64,000 bases of DNA, from positions 151,656 through 215,655 of the forward strand of contig JBGAGV010000011.1 in assembly GCA_044226525.1 (NCBI GenBank), given 5' to 3'. The translations under genes and the position numbers were made by a program. The notes beneath the pieces were generated by a model, which saw nothing but the letters and a program-made list of their open reading frames with translations, made no database searches and was not told where the DNA came from. Positions 7,635 to 16,617 of the stretch are shown in pieces. Positions within the stretch are counted from its first letter, which is position 1; each line of letters starts with the position of its first letter. Source of the stretch: VFJQ01 sp044226525. Its GTDB lineage: Bacteria > Verrucomicrobiota > Verrucomicrobiia > Chthoniobacterales > Chthoniobacteraceae.

Positions 7635-10522
7635 TCGGCGTCGGGGTCGTTGGACGCGACGAGATCGGGGTGCGTGAGCGCCCACTTTTGCGCGAGGATA
7701 TCCGGATCGATCGACAGCGTCGCCAGCGGCAGGTCCGGGCTGAAAGAGAAGTCGTCGCGCAGTTTGCCGAGCGCGCCGAAAATGGCGGTGTCCTGCATGT
7801 GGCACAGGCCGCGCCAGAAAATCCGTTGCGCTTCCAAGCCCACATCGCCTGGCGTGAGTTGAGGCTCATCGAGCGGGAGTTCCCCGGCCAGCCGAGTGAT
7901 GCCGAGCGGTCGATCGATCGCCAGCGCGTAGAGGGCGAGTTGAAGTCCGTCGGCCTTGCGCAAACTCTGCGCGATCTTGGCAACGCGCTCTTCCGTGCTC
8001 TCCGCCTTTTTCGGCGTGAGCGTTTTTTTGTCGCCGGTTTTGTAATCGACGATCCATGCGCCCTTCGGGCCAGCGCCGGGAGTGAGCAGCAGATCAATCC
8101 GTCCATGGATGCGGAGGTTCGACGACTCGTCGATGGTGATGCTGGTTTCCGCGAGCGGCCACTCGGTGGCGAGATGCGTTGGCCCTGCGACGGAGGCGAC
8201 CCGCTCGGCCAGCCGCAATGCGATGGTGCGGGCTTGCTGCCAGGTGGCCGCCCACCAGTCGGGAAGGTTGCGCCGCTGCGCGAGGAGGATCGCCGTGACC
8301 CGCGCGCGAAAATCGTCCGCGGCGCGCCGGGTGCGCTCCATGATCTCTTCCGACGGTGGAATCGGAATAAACGCGCCGCGCTCGTTTCCACCGATGGCCG
8401 CCAGCCAGCGATGCGTCCAGCTTCCGAGCGAGGCGTGCCACGGCGTTTCACCGCCCACTTCCTCGGGCGCGGAAACGCGGAGCACATGTTCCAGCCACGC
8501 CGCTGCCGGATTGGCGAGAGCGCGCTCCCAATCGGTCGCGGCCAGCCGCAACGGCCGGCGCGGCGCGCTGGAACGGGCGAATTCGTATTCGCCAAATTCA
8601 AGATCCGGGTTGCGCCGGATGTCGAACGCTTCTCGTGTCGCCGCGACTGCCGCAGGGTCGAAGGTGGGCACTGGCCGGGCCAGCCAGCGGACCGTTTCTT
8701 CGCGAAGTGCGCTCAAGGTGTCGTGCGACACGATGTTCCCTCGCGTGCGATGATAATGCGCGACGAAGAACTCACTCGCGTTGCACGGGCGATCCGGCAC
8801 GGCTTCATCGATCACATTCGCGGTGAGCGCGAGGGCGGTGCTGGCGCTTTCGATGGTGTTGAGGAAACGGCGATTCGCGAGCGCGCGGGCCTCCTTCGGC
8901 CCGAGGCAGAGCGTATGGCCGGAGGCAACGACCGTGTGGCCTTCGCCGTGGCTGCCCTGAAGGGTTGCGCGTTGGTTGAGTTGCCGCACGCGCTGGTTCA
9001 GCGCGGTCAATTCGTCCTCGCCGAGCCAGCCGGCATCGTCGAACGGGGGGGGCCATTGTCCCTCATTCAGGCCAGCGATGATGAGGTGTGACCACGATTG
9101 CGCCTCGGTTTGCGCGGCTGGAATCAGGTAGGCGCGACTGTAAGGATGGCGCCCCTCGGTGGCGCGGTCGCGCTGCGGACTCGCGAGCACTTCGCCCAGC
9201 CAGCGGAGATACGAGCGGCGTGAGAAGCGCGCCGTGAGAAGTCCGCTCCACCCAGCCGTCAGGCGTTCGAGATCAGCGGTGCGGTCCTTCCACGAAAGCC
9301 ACGCGAACGCGTTCTCCGTGGCGGCAAGGAAGTCCGTGAGGGTGCCTTGTTCCGGCAGGCGCGGCAGATTTTGCAAGGCATCGGCCGATTTCGATTCGGC
9401 CAGCCAGGCGGCGAGGCTTTCGAGATCGTCGAGCAGCAGAGACGAGAAGGCGCGGAGCAACTGTCGCTCGGCATCTTCCGGAAAACGATGTGCTGCTTCG
9501 GGGCTCGCGCGCAGAAAACGGAGCAGCGCCGGCAGACGCGGCGTTTCCTGAAGCGTGAGCCACGCGGACCAGTCGGGTGCTTCGCACGGGCCGGGCGCGA
9601 CGTGTCCGAGCCCGTCGTGATGCGGCACGCCGAGCGTCGCGAGACCGGCGGCAATCCTCCGCGCGAGTGCGCCAGGCCCGGGCACGAGAATGCCGAGTCG
9701 CGTGCAGCCCGGGTCGGCGAGGAAGGCGAGCGTTTGCTGCACCACCGCTTCGGCTTGCTCGGCGGTGTCGTAGCCGACGAGAAAATGCGTGTGCTCCGCG
9801 GAGGTGCTATCGCCGGCGAGCGGTTCCGCCGAGCCGAAGTTTTCCTCCCAGGTGCCGATCCACGCGCTGTCGAGTTCCTCGGCTTCGCTGCGCGGAAAAC
9901 GCAGCAGCACCGTGGTCTCCTGCGCGGACCGTGCGACGGCGGCGAGCACCGGCCACGAAGGCCAATGCGCGGCGTCGAAGCCGAGCAGGAGCACGCGTGC
10001 GAAAACGGGCCGGGCCGCGGCGAGCAACGCACGATCCGTCTCGTGCAGCAGATGGAATCCGCACTCCTCCAGCAGCCGCTCGAACCGCGCCACGATCGGG
10101 CGCGCCACGGGCGGCCCGGCCTTTTGAAAATCCCAGCCCCCATCCCCGAGCACGTTGATCGCGTGGAGGAGCGCATCCGGAGCCGCCGCGATGGCGTCTG
10201 CGGCTTCGCCTCCCGCTTCTTCGGCTGCGATGGAAAGCAGCAGCCGGAGATGTTCGCGCAGCGGGTGCGTGCGGGAGACGCCGAGCCTTTGCTGCATCAG
10301 GCCGCGCAGTTCTGCTGGCGTGACAAAGTGCAGCGCGAGCGGGCTGATACCTTCCTCCAGCGCGAGCTTCTTCGCGTAATACGCGTCCGTTTTTGTCGGC
10401 AGCACGATGAGCGTGGCCGCATCGTCGCGCCAGGCGCGCGTCGCGTTTTCTCGCAGCCAGGGCAGATAACCCTCGTGCCACGCGATGCCCCAGTTTTCCA
10501 CGCTCCGCAGCCTCGCACTCAT
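7631..10522 (-). CDS. addB: AddB-like PD-(D/E)XK nuclease subunit
   Basis: This 963-residue protein is the probable AddB partner. Its N-terminal half is a degenerate helicase-like region. The C-terminal nuclease region reads 'WIVDYKTGDKKTLTPKK' followed by 'LQLALYALAID', the core of the RecB/AddB nuclease fold. The cysteine quartet that binds an Fe-S cluster in classical AddB is not evident, so the cluster may be missing. MSARLRSVENWGIAW is the preferred start, 7 nt after the corA stop; longer readings overlap corA. It is co-translated with addA. Function is recombinational repair of DNA ends. Confidence 0.85.
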   Translation of the reverse strand: MSARLRSVENWGIAWHEGYLPWLRENATRAWRDDAATLIVLPTKTDAYYAKKLALEEGISPLALHFVTPAELRGLMQQRLGVSRTHPLREHLRLLLSIAAEEAGGEAADAIAAAPDALLHAINVLGDGGWDFQKAGPPVARPIVARFERLLEECGFHLLHETDRALLAAARPVFARVLLLGFDAAHWPSWPVLAAVARSAQETTVLLRFPRSEAEELDSAWIGTWEENFGSAEPLAGDSTSAEHTHFLVGYDTAEQAEAVVQQTLAFLADPGCTRLGILVPGPGALARRIAAGLATLGVPHHDGLGHVAPGPCEAPDWSAWLTLQETPRLPALLRFLRASPEAAHRFPEDAERQLLRAFSSLLLDDLESLAAWLAESKSADALQNLPRLPEQGTLTDFLAATENAFAWLSWKDRTADLERLTAGWSGLLTARFSRRSYLRWLGEVLASPQRDRATEGRHPYSRAYLIPAAQTEAQSWSHLIIAGLNEGQWPPPFDDAGWLGEDELTALNQRVRQLNQRATLQGSHGEGHTVVASGHTLCLGPKEARALANRRFLNTIESASTALALTANVIDEAVPDRPCNASEFFVAHYHRTRGNIVSHDTLSALREETVRWLARPVPTFDPAAVAATREAFDIRRNPDLEFGEYEFARSSAPRRPLRLAATDWERALANPAAAWLEHVLRVSAPEEVGGETPWHASLGSWTHRWLAAIGGNERGAFIPIPPSEEIMERTRRAADDFRARVTAILLAQRRNLPDWWAATWQQARTIALRLAERVASVAGPTHLATEWPLAETSITIDESSNLRIHGRIDLLLTPGAGPKGAWIVDYKTGDKKTLTPKKAESTEERVAKIAQSLRKADGLQLALYALAIDRPLGITRLAGELPLDEPQLTPGDVGLEAQRIFWRGLCHMQDTAIFGALGKLRDDFSFSPDLPLATLSIDPDILAQKWALTHPDLVASNDPDAE

Positions 10523-10529
10523 CGTTCGA

Positions 10530-11591
10530 TCACAACCAGCCTTTGCGCTTGAAGAACCAGATCTGACCACCGGCAACAAGGCTCATGATGAAGAGACAGC
10601 CGAAATAACCGTGGGGCCATTTCAACTCCGGCATGAACTCGAAATTCATTCCGTAAACGCCCGCCACAAACGTCAGCGGGATGAAGATGGCGCTGATCAC
10701 CGTCAGCACCCGCATGATCTCGTTCGTCCGCTGCGATACCGAACTGAGATAGAGTTCGAGCAGCCCGCCCGCGATGTCGCGATAGCTTTCGATCAGATCG
10801 ATGATGCGCACCGCGTGGTCGTAGGCGTCTCGCACGAAGACTTTCGTTTCGTCGCTCACGATTCCGCTCGTGTCGTGGAGCAACTGGCTCAGCAAATCCC
10901 GCTCCGGCCAGATGGCGCGTCGAAGCTGGATGAGCGTGCGGCGAAACTCATGCAGGTTCGCCACGCACGTCTTGGTTGGGTTTTCCAGCATCTGGTCCTC
11001 CAGTTCTTCGAGCGCATCGCCGATGCATTCGAGAATCGGAAACATGTGGTCCACGATCGAGTCGATCAGCGCGTAGGCGAGATAGTCGGCACCTTGCTTG
11101 CGAATGTAACCGCGCCCCCCGCGAATCCGCTGCCGCACCGGCTCGAAGACATCGTTTTTTGGATCTTCCTGGATGGTGATGAGCAGCCCCCTGTCGAGGA
11201 ACATGCTCACCTGCTCGCCGCACATCCGCCCGTCTTCTTCATCGCGGTAGATCATCACCGTCACGATGAAGAGCATGTGCTCGTAAGATTCGAGCTTGGG
11301 TCGCTGCCCGGTATGCACCACGTCTTCGAGTGCGAGCGGGTGCAGGCCGTATTTGTCCCCGAGCTGGCGCAGCGCGTCGATATCGCCCAGGCCATCGAAC
11401 TCGATCCAGCGAATCTTCCCATCATCGACATCCGGCGGTGGCAATTCGGCCACGCTCGACACGATGCGCGACGTCACGCCTTCGCGATCGTATTCCGTCA
11501 GACGAATGACCGGCATCACCGCCTCGCCGGGCGCGAGTGGGGAAAGCGTGGCGGGCGCGGTTCCGGGAAGTGGATGGCGGGTCTTAAACAT
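10530..11591 (-). CDS. corA: CorA-family magnesium/cobalt transporter
   Basis: The 353-residue protein has a large cytoplasmic alpha/beta and helical region, then two C-terminal membrane helices. The signature 'GVYGMNFEFMPEL' (GMN motif) lies just after the first helix near residue 314. The second helix is 'YFGCLFIMSLVAGGQIWFF', and the tail KRKGWL is basic as in family members. It should form the pentameric inner-membrane channel for Mg2+ or related divalent cations. It precedes addB by 7 nt on the same strand and so heads the corA-addB-addA-luxE-luxC run. Functional coupling with DNA repair is not implied. Confidence 0.95.
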   Translation of the reverse strand: MFKTRHPLPGTAPATLSPLAPGEAVMPVIRLTEYDREGVTSRIVSSVAELPPPDVDDGKIRWIEFDGLGDIDALRQLGDKYGLHPLALEDVVHTGQRPKLESYEHMLFIVTVMIYRDEEDGRMCGEQVSMFLDRGLLITIQEDPKNDVFEPVRQRIRGGRGYIRKQGADYLAYALIDSIVDHMFPILECIGDALEELEDQMLENPTKTCVANLHEFRRTLIQLRRAIWPERDLLSQLLHDTSGIVSDETKVFVRDAYDHAVRIIDLIESYRDIAGGLLELYLSSVSQRTNEIMRVLTVISAIFIPLTFVAGVYGMNFEFMPELKWPHGYFGCLFIMSLVAGGQIWFFKRKGWL

Positions 11592-11630
11592 CGGCGATCA
11601 GCATGCGAAAATCCCCCGGTGCCGCGGAGC

Positions 11631-12383
11631 CTATTCCGCCAGCAGTTTTTCGACTTTCGCTTCCAGGCCGTCGCGGCCTTCCATGTCGATGAGGTTGCCC
11701 TTCTTGTTCACGAGCCACATCGCCGGGATGCTGTTGATCCCGAATTTCTGGCCGAACTGATTTTTCCAGCCCTGCCCGTCGAAGAACTGCGGCCACGCCA
11801 TTTGTTTCTCCTTCACGAAGCCTTCGAGCGCCGCCTTGTCCTGGTCGAAGCTGATCCCCACGATTTCGAAGCCCTTGCCGTGCAGTTTCTCGTAGGCCGC
11901 CTTCACATTCGGCAGTTCGGCCACACACGGCCCGCACCACGTCGCCCAGAAATCGACGAGCACCACTTTGCCCTTCAGCGAGGAGAGATCCACGGCGCGG
12001 CCATCGACCGCGGTGAATTTGATGTCGAGCGGTTTGCCCAGCGCCTCCGCCTTGGCGCGAATGCCCGCGATCATCTGCTTCACATCATCGGGCGTCTTCG
12101 GGTTGTCGAGTTCCTTGAAGAGAGCGGCTTGCCTGGTCGCGTCCGCGCTCTGCGCGACGGCGGCGAGCATCTGGTAACCATCGGGCTGATCGGGGAAATC
12201 TTTGATGAGCGCCCGGCCCTGCGTTTCGAGCTCCGTGTAGAATGCTTCCTTGCCCGCACTGCGTTTGCCTTGAATGGCTTTGATCGCCTCCGTTTTCCGA
12301 GCTTCGTAGTCTCCGGCGGCGTGCGCCGTGGAAACCGAGAAGAGGGCGAGGACGACCGGGAGGAGCAGGAAGTGGAGTTTCAT
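11631..12383 (-). CDS. Secreted TlpA-like thioredoxin-fold protein
   Basis: The 250-residue protein opens with a signal peptide (MKLHFLLLPVVLALFSVSTAHA). A helical region of about 90 residues follows, then a thioredoxin fold of the TlpA/ResA type. The active site is 'VDFWATWCGPCVAELP' and the cis-Pro loop is 'GINSIPAMWLVNKKG'. It probably reduces or transfers disulfides outside the cytoplasm, for example in cytochrome c maturation, although no cyt c genes are nearby. The start was placed at the signal peptide; a reading 60 codons longer lacks any secretion signal and overlaps the neighbouring gene. Partner proteins are unknown. Confidence 0.9.
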   Translation of the reverse strand: MKLHFLLLPVVLALFSVSTAHAAGDYEARKTEAIKAIQGKRSAGKEAFYTELETQGRALIKDFPDQPDGYQMLAAVAQSADATRQAALFKELDNPKTPDDVKQMIAGIRAKAEALGKPLDIKFTAVDGRAVDLSSLKGKVVLVDFWATWCGPCVAELPNVKAAYEKLHGKGFEIVGISFDQDKAALEGFVKEKQMAWPQFFDGQGWKNQFGQKFGINSIPAMWLVNKKGNLIDMEGRDGLEAKVEKLLAE

Positions 12384-12459
12384 AGCGATAAGGCCCCAAG
12401 GGTGGTCCGCGCCGGGAAAAATGCGCGCTTTTTTTTGGCTAAATCGGGGAGGCGTGCGC

Positions 12460-13932
12460 CTATAATTCGTCCGCGCCAATGTCCACTCGCGCCCCGCTGA
12501 CCCGAGGCGTCCCATCCACGTCCGTTTCTCCGTTTGCCGGGATGAAATCGGCGTCGCCGGCATCGATGGCGGGGGAACCGGCAGTGAGGTGGGAGTCGGA
12601 TTTGCGCCGGTCGAGGAAAAGCGGGTCCGCGAAGAGCGAATGGGCGTCGTTGCCGGTCGCGTTTCGATAGGCGGTGAATCCCGCGGCGGTCACATTCTTC
12701 CACTGCCAATCGCTGTCGGCCTCCCCGGCGGGGGCGTAATAGAGATTGTAGTCGAGCACGTTACCCGAATTCGTCGTGGCGGCGTTGCCGATGAGCTGCG
12801 ACTGCCGGCCAGCGATGAAGAGATTGTGCGTGATGATGTTGTTCGTGACGAAGTGCTCGAGAAACAGTTCGCCGTTCCCATCGCGGCGGGTGTCGTTCTC
12901 GAAGAACGTATTGTGATGGATGAAGCACCCCGTGGTGCTACCGCGCTGCTCGTCGTAACCGCCGAGGAACAACCCGCCGATGCGGTTGTGATGCACCACG
13001 TTCTCCCGCATCACCACATCGCTCGAAGCGCGCCCGAGATGTTCGCTCGCGAGTTCCACGCCGATGTCGCAGTGATGGGAAATATTCTTTTCGATCAGGA
13101 TGCGCGTGCCGCCATCGACATAAATGCCGCCCGCGCTGAAGTGGCGTCCGTAGGCGGGATTGCCGTAGCTTTTGATGTTCCAGACGGTGTTGCCGCGGCA
13201 CACCCAATCGCGCGCCTGATCCTGCGCCGGGTCGGGGCAGGTGCCCTCGAAGCCGATGAACACAATGCCGATGTTGTCGTTGTCGTGGACGCGATTTTTC
13301 GTCACTTCGCCATCGACCACGTTTCCGTTGAGCGAGAGCGACTCGCTGTTGCCGAGCTGGCAGTGGTGAATGTCGTTGTTGTCGATGATCACCCGCGAGA
13401 TCGGCTTGGTGGCAGAGGTGCCATACACGGCGAGGCCAAAGGCGTTTCCATTCTTCGCCCGGTAGCGGATGTGATGGATATTGCAGTCGCGGACCTCGAT
13501 GTGATCGCACTCGCCGATGATCAAAACCCCGCACGGCGTGCGGTTGCCGCGCACCGCGCGGTAATTGCAAATCTCCAGGCCCTGCACGCGGACGTAGCTG
13601 CGATTGGCGATGAGGAAGAGCGCGGTGTCTTCATCCGCCGGCACGCTCAGACGGGCGCCGTCGATGATGACTCGCTCGTTGGCATACGCGCGGAAGGTGA
13701 CGAACTGATCCGGCCCCGCGCCGCTCACATTGGCGGTGACGCGTTCACGATAACGCCCGTGGCGAATCCACGCGGTGTCGCCAGGCGCGAGGGTGTTCGC
13801 GGCTTTCTGAATGGTCCGCCAGGGTTGTTCGAAGGTGCCCGGATTGGTGTCCTTGCCGCCGATGGAGACGTAGTAATCCGCCGCGGCCACGCGGGCGGCG
13901 AGCAGGAGCACGAGCAGGAGCAGGAGGCGCAC
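12460..13932 (-). CDS. Secreted right-handed beta-helix protein
   Basis: This 490-residue protein starts with a leucine-rich signal peptide (MRLLLLLVLLLAARVAAA). 'DYYVSIGGKDTNPGTFEQPW' then gives the DUF1565-type entry to a parallel beta-helix. Repeated Asn/His/Gly-rich turns such as 'IIDNNDIHHCQLGNSES' and 'NISHHCDIGVELASEHL' mark the coils. The end 'GSPAIDAGDADFIPANG...VDIGADEL' is the common tail of such proteins. Homologous folds act on or bind polysaccharides (pectate lyase, alginate epimerase), but no catalytic set is recognisable, so the substrate is unassigned. It ends 77 nt before the thioredoxin-like gene. Confidence 0.85.
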   Translation of the reverse strand: MRLLLLLVLLLAARVAAADYYVSIGGKDTNPGTFEQPWRTIQKAANTLAPGDTAWIRHGRYRERVTANVSGAGPDQFVTFRAYANERVIIDGARLSVPADEDTALFLIANRSYVRVQGLEICNYRAVRGNRTPCGVLIIGECDHIEVRDCNIHHIRYRAKNGNAFGLAVYGTSATKPISRVIIDNNDIHHCQLGNSESLSLNGNVVDGEVTKNRVHDNDNIGIVFIGFEGTCPDPAQDQARDWVCRGNTVWNIKSYGNPAYGRHFSAGGIYVDGGTRILIEKNISHHCDIGVELASEHLGRASSDVVMRENVVHHNRIGGLFLGGYDEQRGSTTGCFIHHNTFFENDTRRDGNGELFLEHFVTNNIITHNLFIAGRQSQLIGNAATTNSGNVLDYNLYYAPAGEADSDWQWKNVTAAGFTAYRNATGNDAHSLFADPLFLDRRKSDSHLTAGSPAIDAGDADFIPANGETDVDGTPRVSGARVDIGADEL

Positions 13933-13937
13933 GAGAT

Positions 13938-14918
13938 TTAGATGAGCCGGAAACGGGCCAGATCCTGCGTATCCACCATGCCGATCGGGCGGCCTGCGTC
14001 GTCCACCACGAGGAGGTCGTCGATGCGGAACCGTTCGATGGTGTGCAGGACTTCCACGGCGAGCTTGTCGGGGCCGATGTGTTTCGGCTGCCGGGTGAGA
14101 AATTGCTCCACCGCCAGATCGCCAATGTTGGGCTGGGTTTGAAAGTGCCGCACGAAATCGCCCTGCGTGAAAATGCCCGCGAGTTTTCCGCCGCCATCCG
14201 TGGCGACGGCGGCCCCGGCGCGGACGCGATTCATCGCGGCGAGCACCTCGCGCACCGATTGATCCGGCCGCACCAGCGCCATTTCCGCCGGCCCGCGCAT
14301 CACGTCGCGCACCTTCAGCAGCAGCGTGCGGCCGAGCTGTCCGCCGGGGTGAAAACGCGCGAAGTCTTCCTTGGTAAAGCCGCGCGCTTCCAGCAGCACC
14401 ATGGCCAGCGCATCGCCGAGCACGAGCATGGCCGTGGTGGAAGAGGTGGGCGCGAGATTGAGCGGGCAGGCTTCCTGTTCGACCGACACGTCGAGCACGA
14501 GATCGCTGTGGCGCGCGAGGTTCGAGTTCGCGCCGCCTGTGAAAGAAATGATGGTCACGGCAAAGCGCCGCAAAGCGGGCAGCACGTTGAGCAGTTCCTC
14601 CGTCTCGCCGCTCGCGCTGAGCGCGAGAATCACGTCGCCATCCGCCACCACGCCGAGGTCGCCATGGAGCGCGTTGAGCGAGTTCAGCACCACGGCGGGC
14701 GAGCCGGTGCTGGTGAGCGTGGCGGCGATTTTTTCTCCGACGTGCCCGGATTTGCCGACGCCCATCACCACGACCTTGCCGCGCGCCTCGATGGTCTGGC
14801 GGATCGACTCCACCGCGCGGACGAAGGTTTCATCGAGCCGCGCGGCCACGCGCCGGGCCTCCGCGAGTTCGATCTCGAAGACGCGGCGGGCTTTGGCAAG
14901 ATGTTCGCTGGTGTTCAT
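13938..14918 (-). CDS. kpsF: KpsF/GutQ arabinose-5-phosphate isomerase
   Basis: The 326-residue protein has an N-terminal SIS sugar-isomerase domain ('VVVMGVGKSGHVGEKIAATL', 'LALSASGETEELLNVLP', 'LNLAPTSSTTAMLVLGDALA') and two C-terminal CBS domains ('VRDVMRGPAEMALVRPDQSV' onward). This is the architecture of D-arabinose-5-phosphate isomerase, which makes the precursor of Kdo for lipopolysaccharide. MNTSEHLAKARRVFEIEL is preferred over a start 27 codons upstream that would reach into the divergent glycosyltransferase. Placement next to a glycosyltransferase agrees with envelope sugar metabolism. It is 5 nt upstream of the beta-helix gene on the same strand. Confidence 0.93.
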   Translation of the reverse strand: MNTSEHLAKARRVFEIELAEARRVAARLDETFVRAVESIRQTIEARGKVVVMGVGKSGHVGEKIAATLTSTGSPAVVLNSLNALHGDLGVVADGDVILALSASGETEELLNVLPALRRFAVTIISFTGGANSNLARHSDLVLDVSVEQEACPLNLAPTSSTTAMLVLGDALAMVLLEARGFTKEDFARFHPGGQLGRTLLLKVRDVMRGPAEMALVRPDQSVREVLAAMNRVRAGAAVATDGGGKLAGIFTQGDFVRHFQTQPNIGDLAVEQFLTRQPKHIGPDKLAVEVLHTIERFRIDDLLVVDDAGRPIGMVDTQDLARFRLI

Positions 14919-14967
14919 TCGAGGCTTGCCACCTTCGGCCACTGCAAACACCAAGGGCAAGAGCAAG

Positions 14968-16107
14968 ATGCAGCCGGTCGCCGCCCAATACGTCGTCACT
15001 TTCCTGAAGCCGGAGATGCTCCACGTCTATCGGCAGATCACTGCGCTGCGGGCGTGGCGTCCCGTCGTGTTCTGCCAGAAGCGCGAAGGCGCCGCGCAAT
15101 TTCCCTTCGACGATCTCGTCGTGCTGCCGAAGCCGTGGTCGCATCAGCTTCGGCGGTTTTGGCAGAAGACCATCCTGCGGCGGCCGATCACCATTTATCG
15201 CAGCGAAGCTCGCCGCACGCTCGCCGCGCTGCGTCGTGCGGACGCGAAAGTGCTGCACGTCTGGTTCGGCCACATCGGTGTGCACCTGCTGCCGTTGCTG
15301 GAGATGGCGACGATGCCCGTCGTCGTCTCTTTCCACGGTGCGGACGCCGACGTGGGCTGGAATCGAGCGGCGATGGAGCGCGTCTTTGCCCGCACCTCGC
15401 GGCTGCTCGTGCGGAGCGAATCGCTCGCGCAGCAACTCATCGCCCACGGCGCCCCGCGCGAAAAAATCCGCCTCTTCCGCACCGGCGTGTCGCTCGAGCG
15501 AATCGCGTTTCACCAGCACACCGCGCCGCCGGATGGCGCATGGCATTGCCTCCAGACCTGCCGCTTGATCCCCAAAAAAGGCCTGGCCACCAGCCTGTGC
15601 GCTTTCGCGAAATTTTCCGAACGCTGGCCCCGCGCGAAGTTCACCATCGCCGGCGAAGGCCCGCAGCGCGAATCGCTCGCGCAACTCGCCGCCGAACTCG
15701 GCCTCGGCGAGCGCGTGCGTTTCGCCGGCTTCGTGCAGCAGGACGAACTTCGCGCTCTCGAAGCCTCCGCGCATCTCTTCCTCCACCCCAGCGAAGTCGG
15801 CGCCGACGGCGACCGCGAAGGTGTCCCGAACGCGCTCCTCGAAGCGATGGCCAGCGGCCTCCCCGTCTGTGCTACGCAGCACGGCGGCATCCCCGAAGCG
15901 GTCCAGCATGGTGTGAGCGGCCTCCTCGTTCCCGAAGGCGACGCCGACGCTCTCGCTGCCCAGATGCTCGGTCTCACCGAAAGCCCCGAATGGTATGCCG
16001 ACATGGGCGCCGCTGCTGCCCGGCGCATCGCCGATGAATTCGAGCTCGGCGCGCAGACGCGGCGGCTCGAAGCGATTTACTCCGAAACGCTCGGGGGCGT
16101 GAAATGA
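14968..16107 (+). CDS. GT4-type glycosyltransferase
   Basis: The 379-residue enzyme has two Rossmann-like halves. The acceptor side has 'VVVSFHGADADVGWN'. The donor side has 'LQTCRLIPKKGLATSLCAFA', 'FTIAGEGPQRESLAQLA' and the terminal block 'SEVGADGDREGVPNALLEAM' plus 'GIPEAVQHGVSGLLVPEGD', which is the GT4 E-x7-E nucleotide-sugar site. It resembles colanic-acid-type transferases (WcaL group). It is divergent from kpsF with a 49-bp shared upstream region, so both may be transcribed from it. The sugar donor and product polymer cannot be told from sequence. Confidence 0.9.
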   Translation: MQPVAAQYVVTFLKPEMLHVYRQITALRAWRPVVFCQKREGAAQFPFDDLVVLPKPWSHQLRRFWQKTILRRPITIYRSEARRTLAALRRADAKVLHVWFGHIGVHLLPLLEMATMPVVVSFHGADADVGWNRAAMERVFARTSRLLVRSESLAQQLIAHGAPREKIRLFRTGVSLERIAFHQHTAPPDGAWHCLQTCRLIPKKGLATSLCAFAKFSERWPRAKFTIAGEGPQRESLAQLAAELGLGERVRFAGFVQQDELRALEASAHLFLHPSEVGADGDREGVPNALLEAMASGLPVCATQHGGIPEAVQHGVSGLLVPEGDADALAAQMLGLTESPEWYADMGAAAARRIADEFELGAQTRRLEAIYSETLGGVK

Positions 16108-16177
16108 GATCGAACTAATCACCTGCCCCGCCGACGCAGTCACTCCGAAGCGCCCTGGCGACATTTCCTGAAATGGA

Positions 16178-16192
16178 CGGAATGGAGGGAAC
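16178..16192 (+). promoter_or_regulatory. 15-mer shared upstream of both gp27-like genes
   Basis: The sequence 'acggaatggagggaa' occurs here and, in the same orientation relative to its gene, at 63365-63379 on the minus strand. Both lie a few hundred bases upstream of gp27-like genes. Its role is unknown; it could be a regulatory site or part of a dispersed element. Confidence 0.4.
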
Positions 16193-16327
16193 GGGCGGTT
16201 GGTTGTTCCCGCCATCGAAGACGACAAAGCAGAGCCATGCTTCCGCCTCTGCCTTTCTGCCCCCCATCCGACTTGATCCAACCGGCTCCAGCCCTGCTCC
16301 AGCCGTGAAAACCGACCCGTGCTCTTT

Positions 16328-16398
16328 AAGCAGGAAAACAGGAAAACAGGAAAAAAGGACGGAAGGGTGGTGGTTCCTGTTTTCCTGTTTTCCTGCTT
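16328..16398. repeat. Perfect 23-bp inverted repeat of the word 'caggaaaa'
   Basis: The left arm 16328-16350 starts 'aagcaggaaaacagg'. The right arm 16376-16398 is its exact reverse complement, with a 25-nt loop between. The transcript would form a stable hairpin but without a U-tail, so it is not a typical terminator. Confidence 0.85.
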
Positions 16399-16577
16399 CT
16401 CCGCCCAGCCTCCGGACGCGCACTGCACCCTCTCCCGCACAGAGGTAATCCGACTTAATCCAACCTGATCCGACCAATGAAAAATCGCTCCACCCTGACC
16501 CATTCCGACCATCAAGTAGGAGAACCCGAAACCCGGCACAGCTCCAACCGACCATCCCTTACGGAAACGCGGTGGCT

Positions 16578-16600
16578 CCTGTTTTCCTGTTTTCTTGCTT
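16578..16600 (+). repeat. Third copy of the 'cctgttttcc' repeat arm
   Basis: Matches the right arm at 16376-16398 with one mismatch. It ends 17 nt before the gp27-like start codon, so it occupies the place where the ribosome-binding region should be. Confidence 0.75.
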
Positions 16601-16617
16601 AAACCCGATCACGCACC

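Larger units (their letters stand above)
16108..16617. other. Repeat-rich leader region before the gp27-like gene
   Basis: The 510-bp gap holds no plausible gene. It contains a 15-mer shared with the second gp27-like gene, a perfect 23-bp inverted repeat with a third copy near 16600, and two copies of 'atccgacttratccaacc' (about 16268 and 16448). A long leader or repeat-derived element is likely. Confidence 0.6.

Noticed and set aside
10485..12500. 671-codon plus-strand frame across corA and the thioredoxin-like gene
   Set aside because: Mirror of conserved minus-strand genes; no domain or start signal.
16328..16600. CRISPR-like repeats
   Set aside because: Only three copies, two of them inverted, with unequal spacing and no regular spacers.
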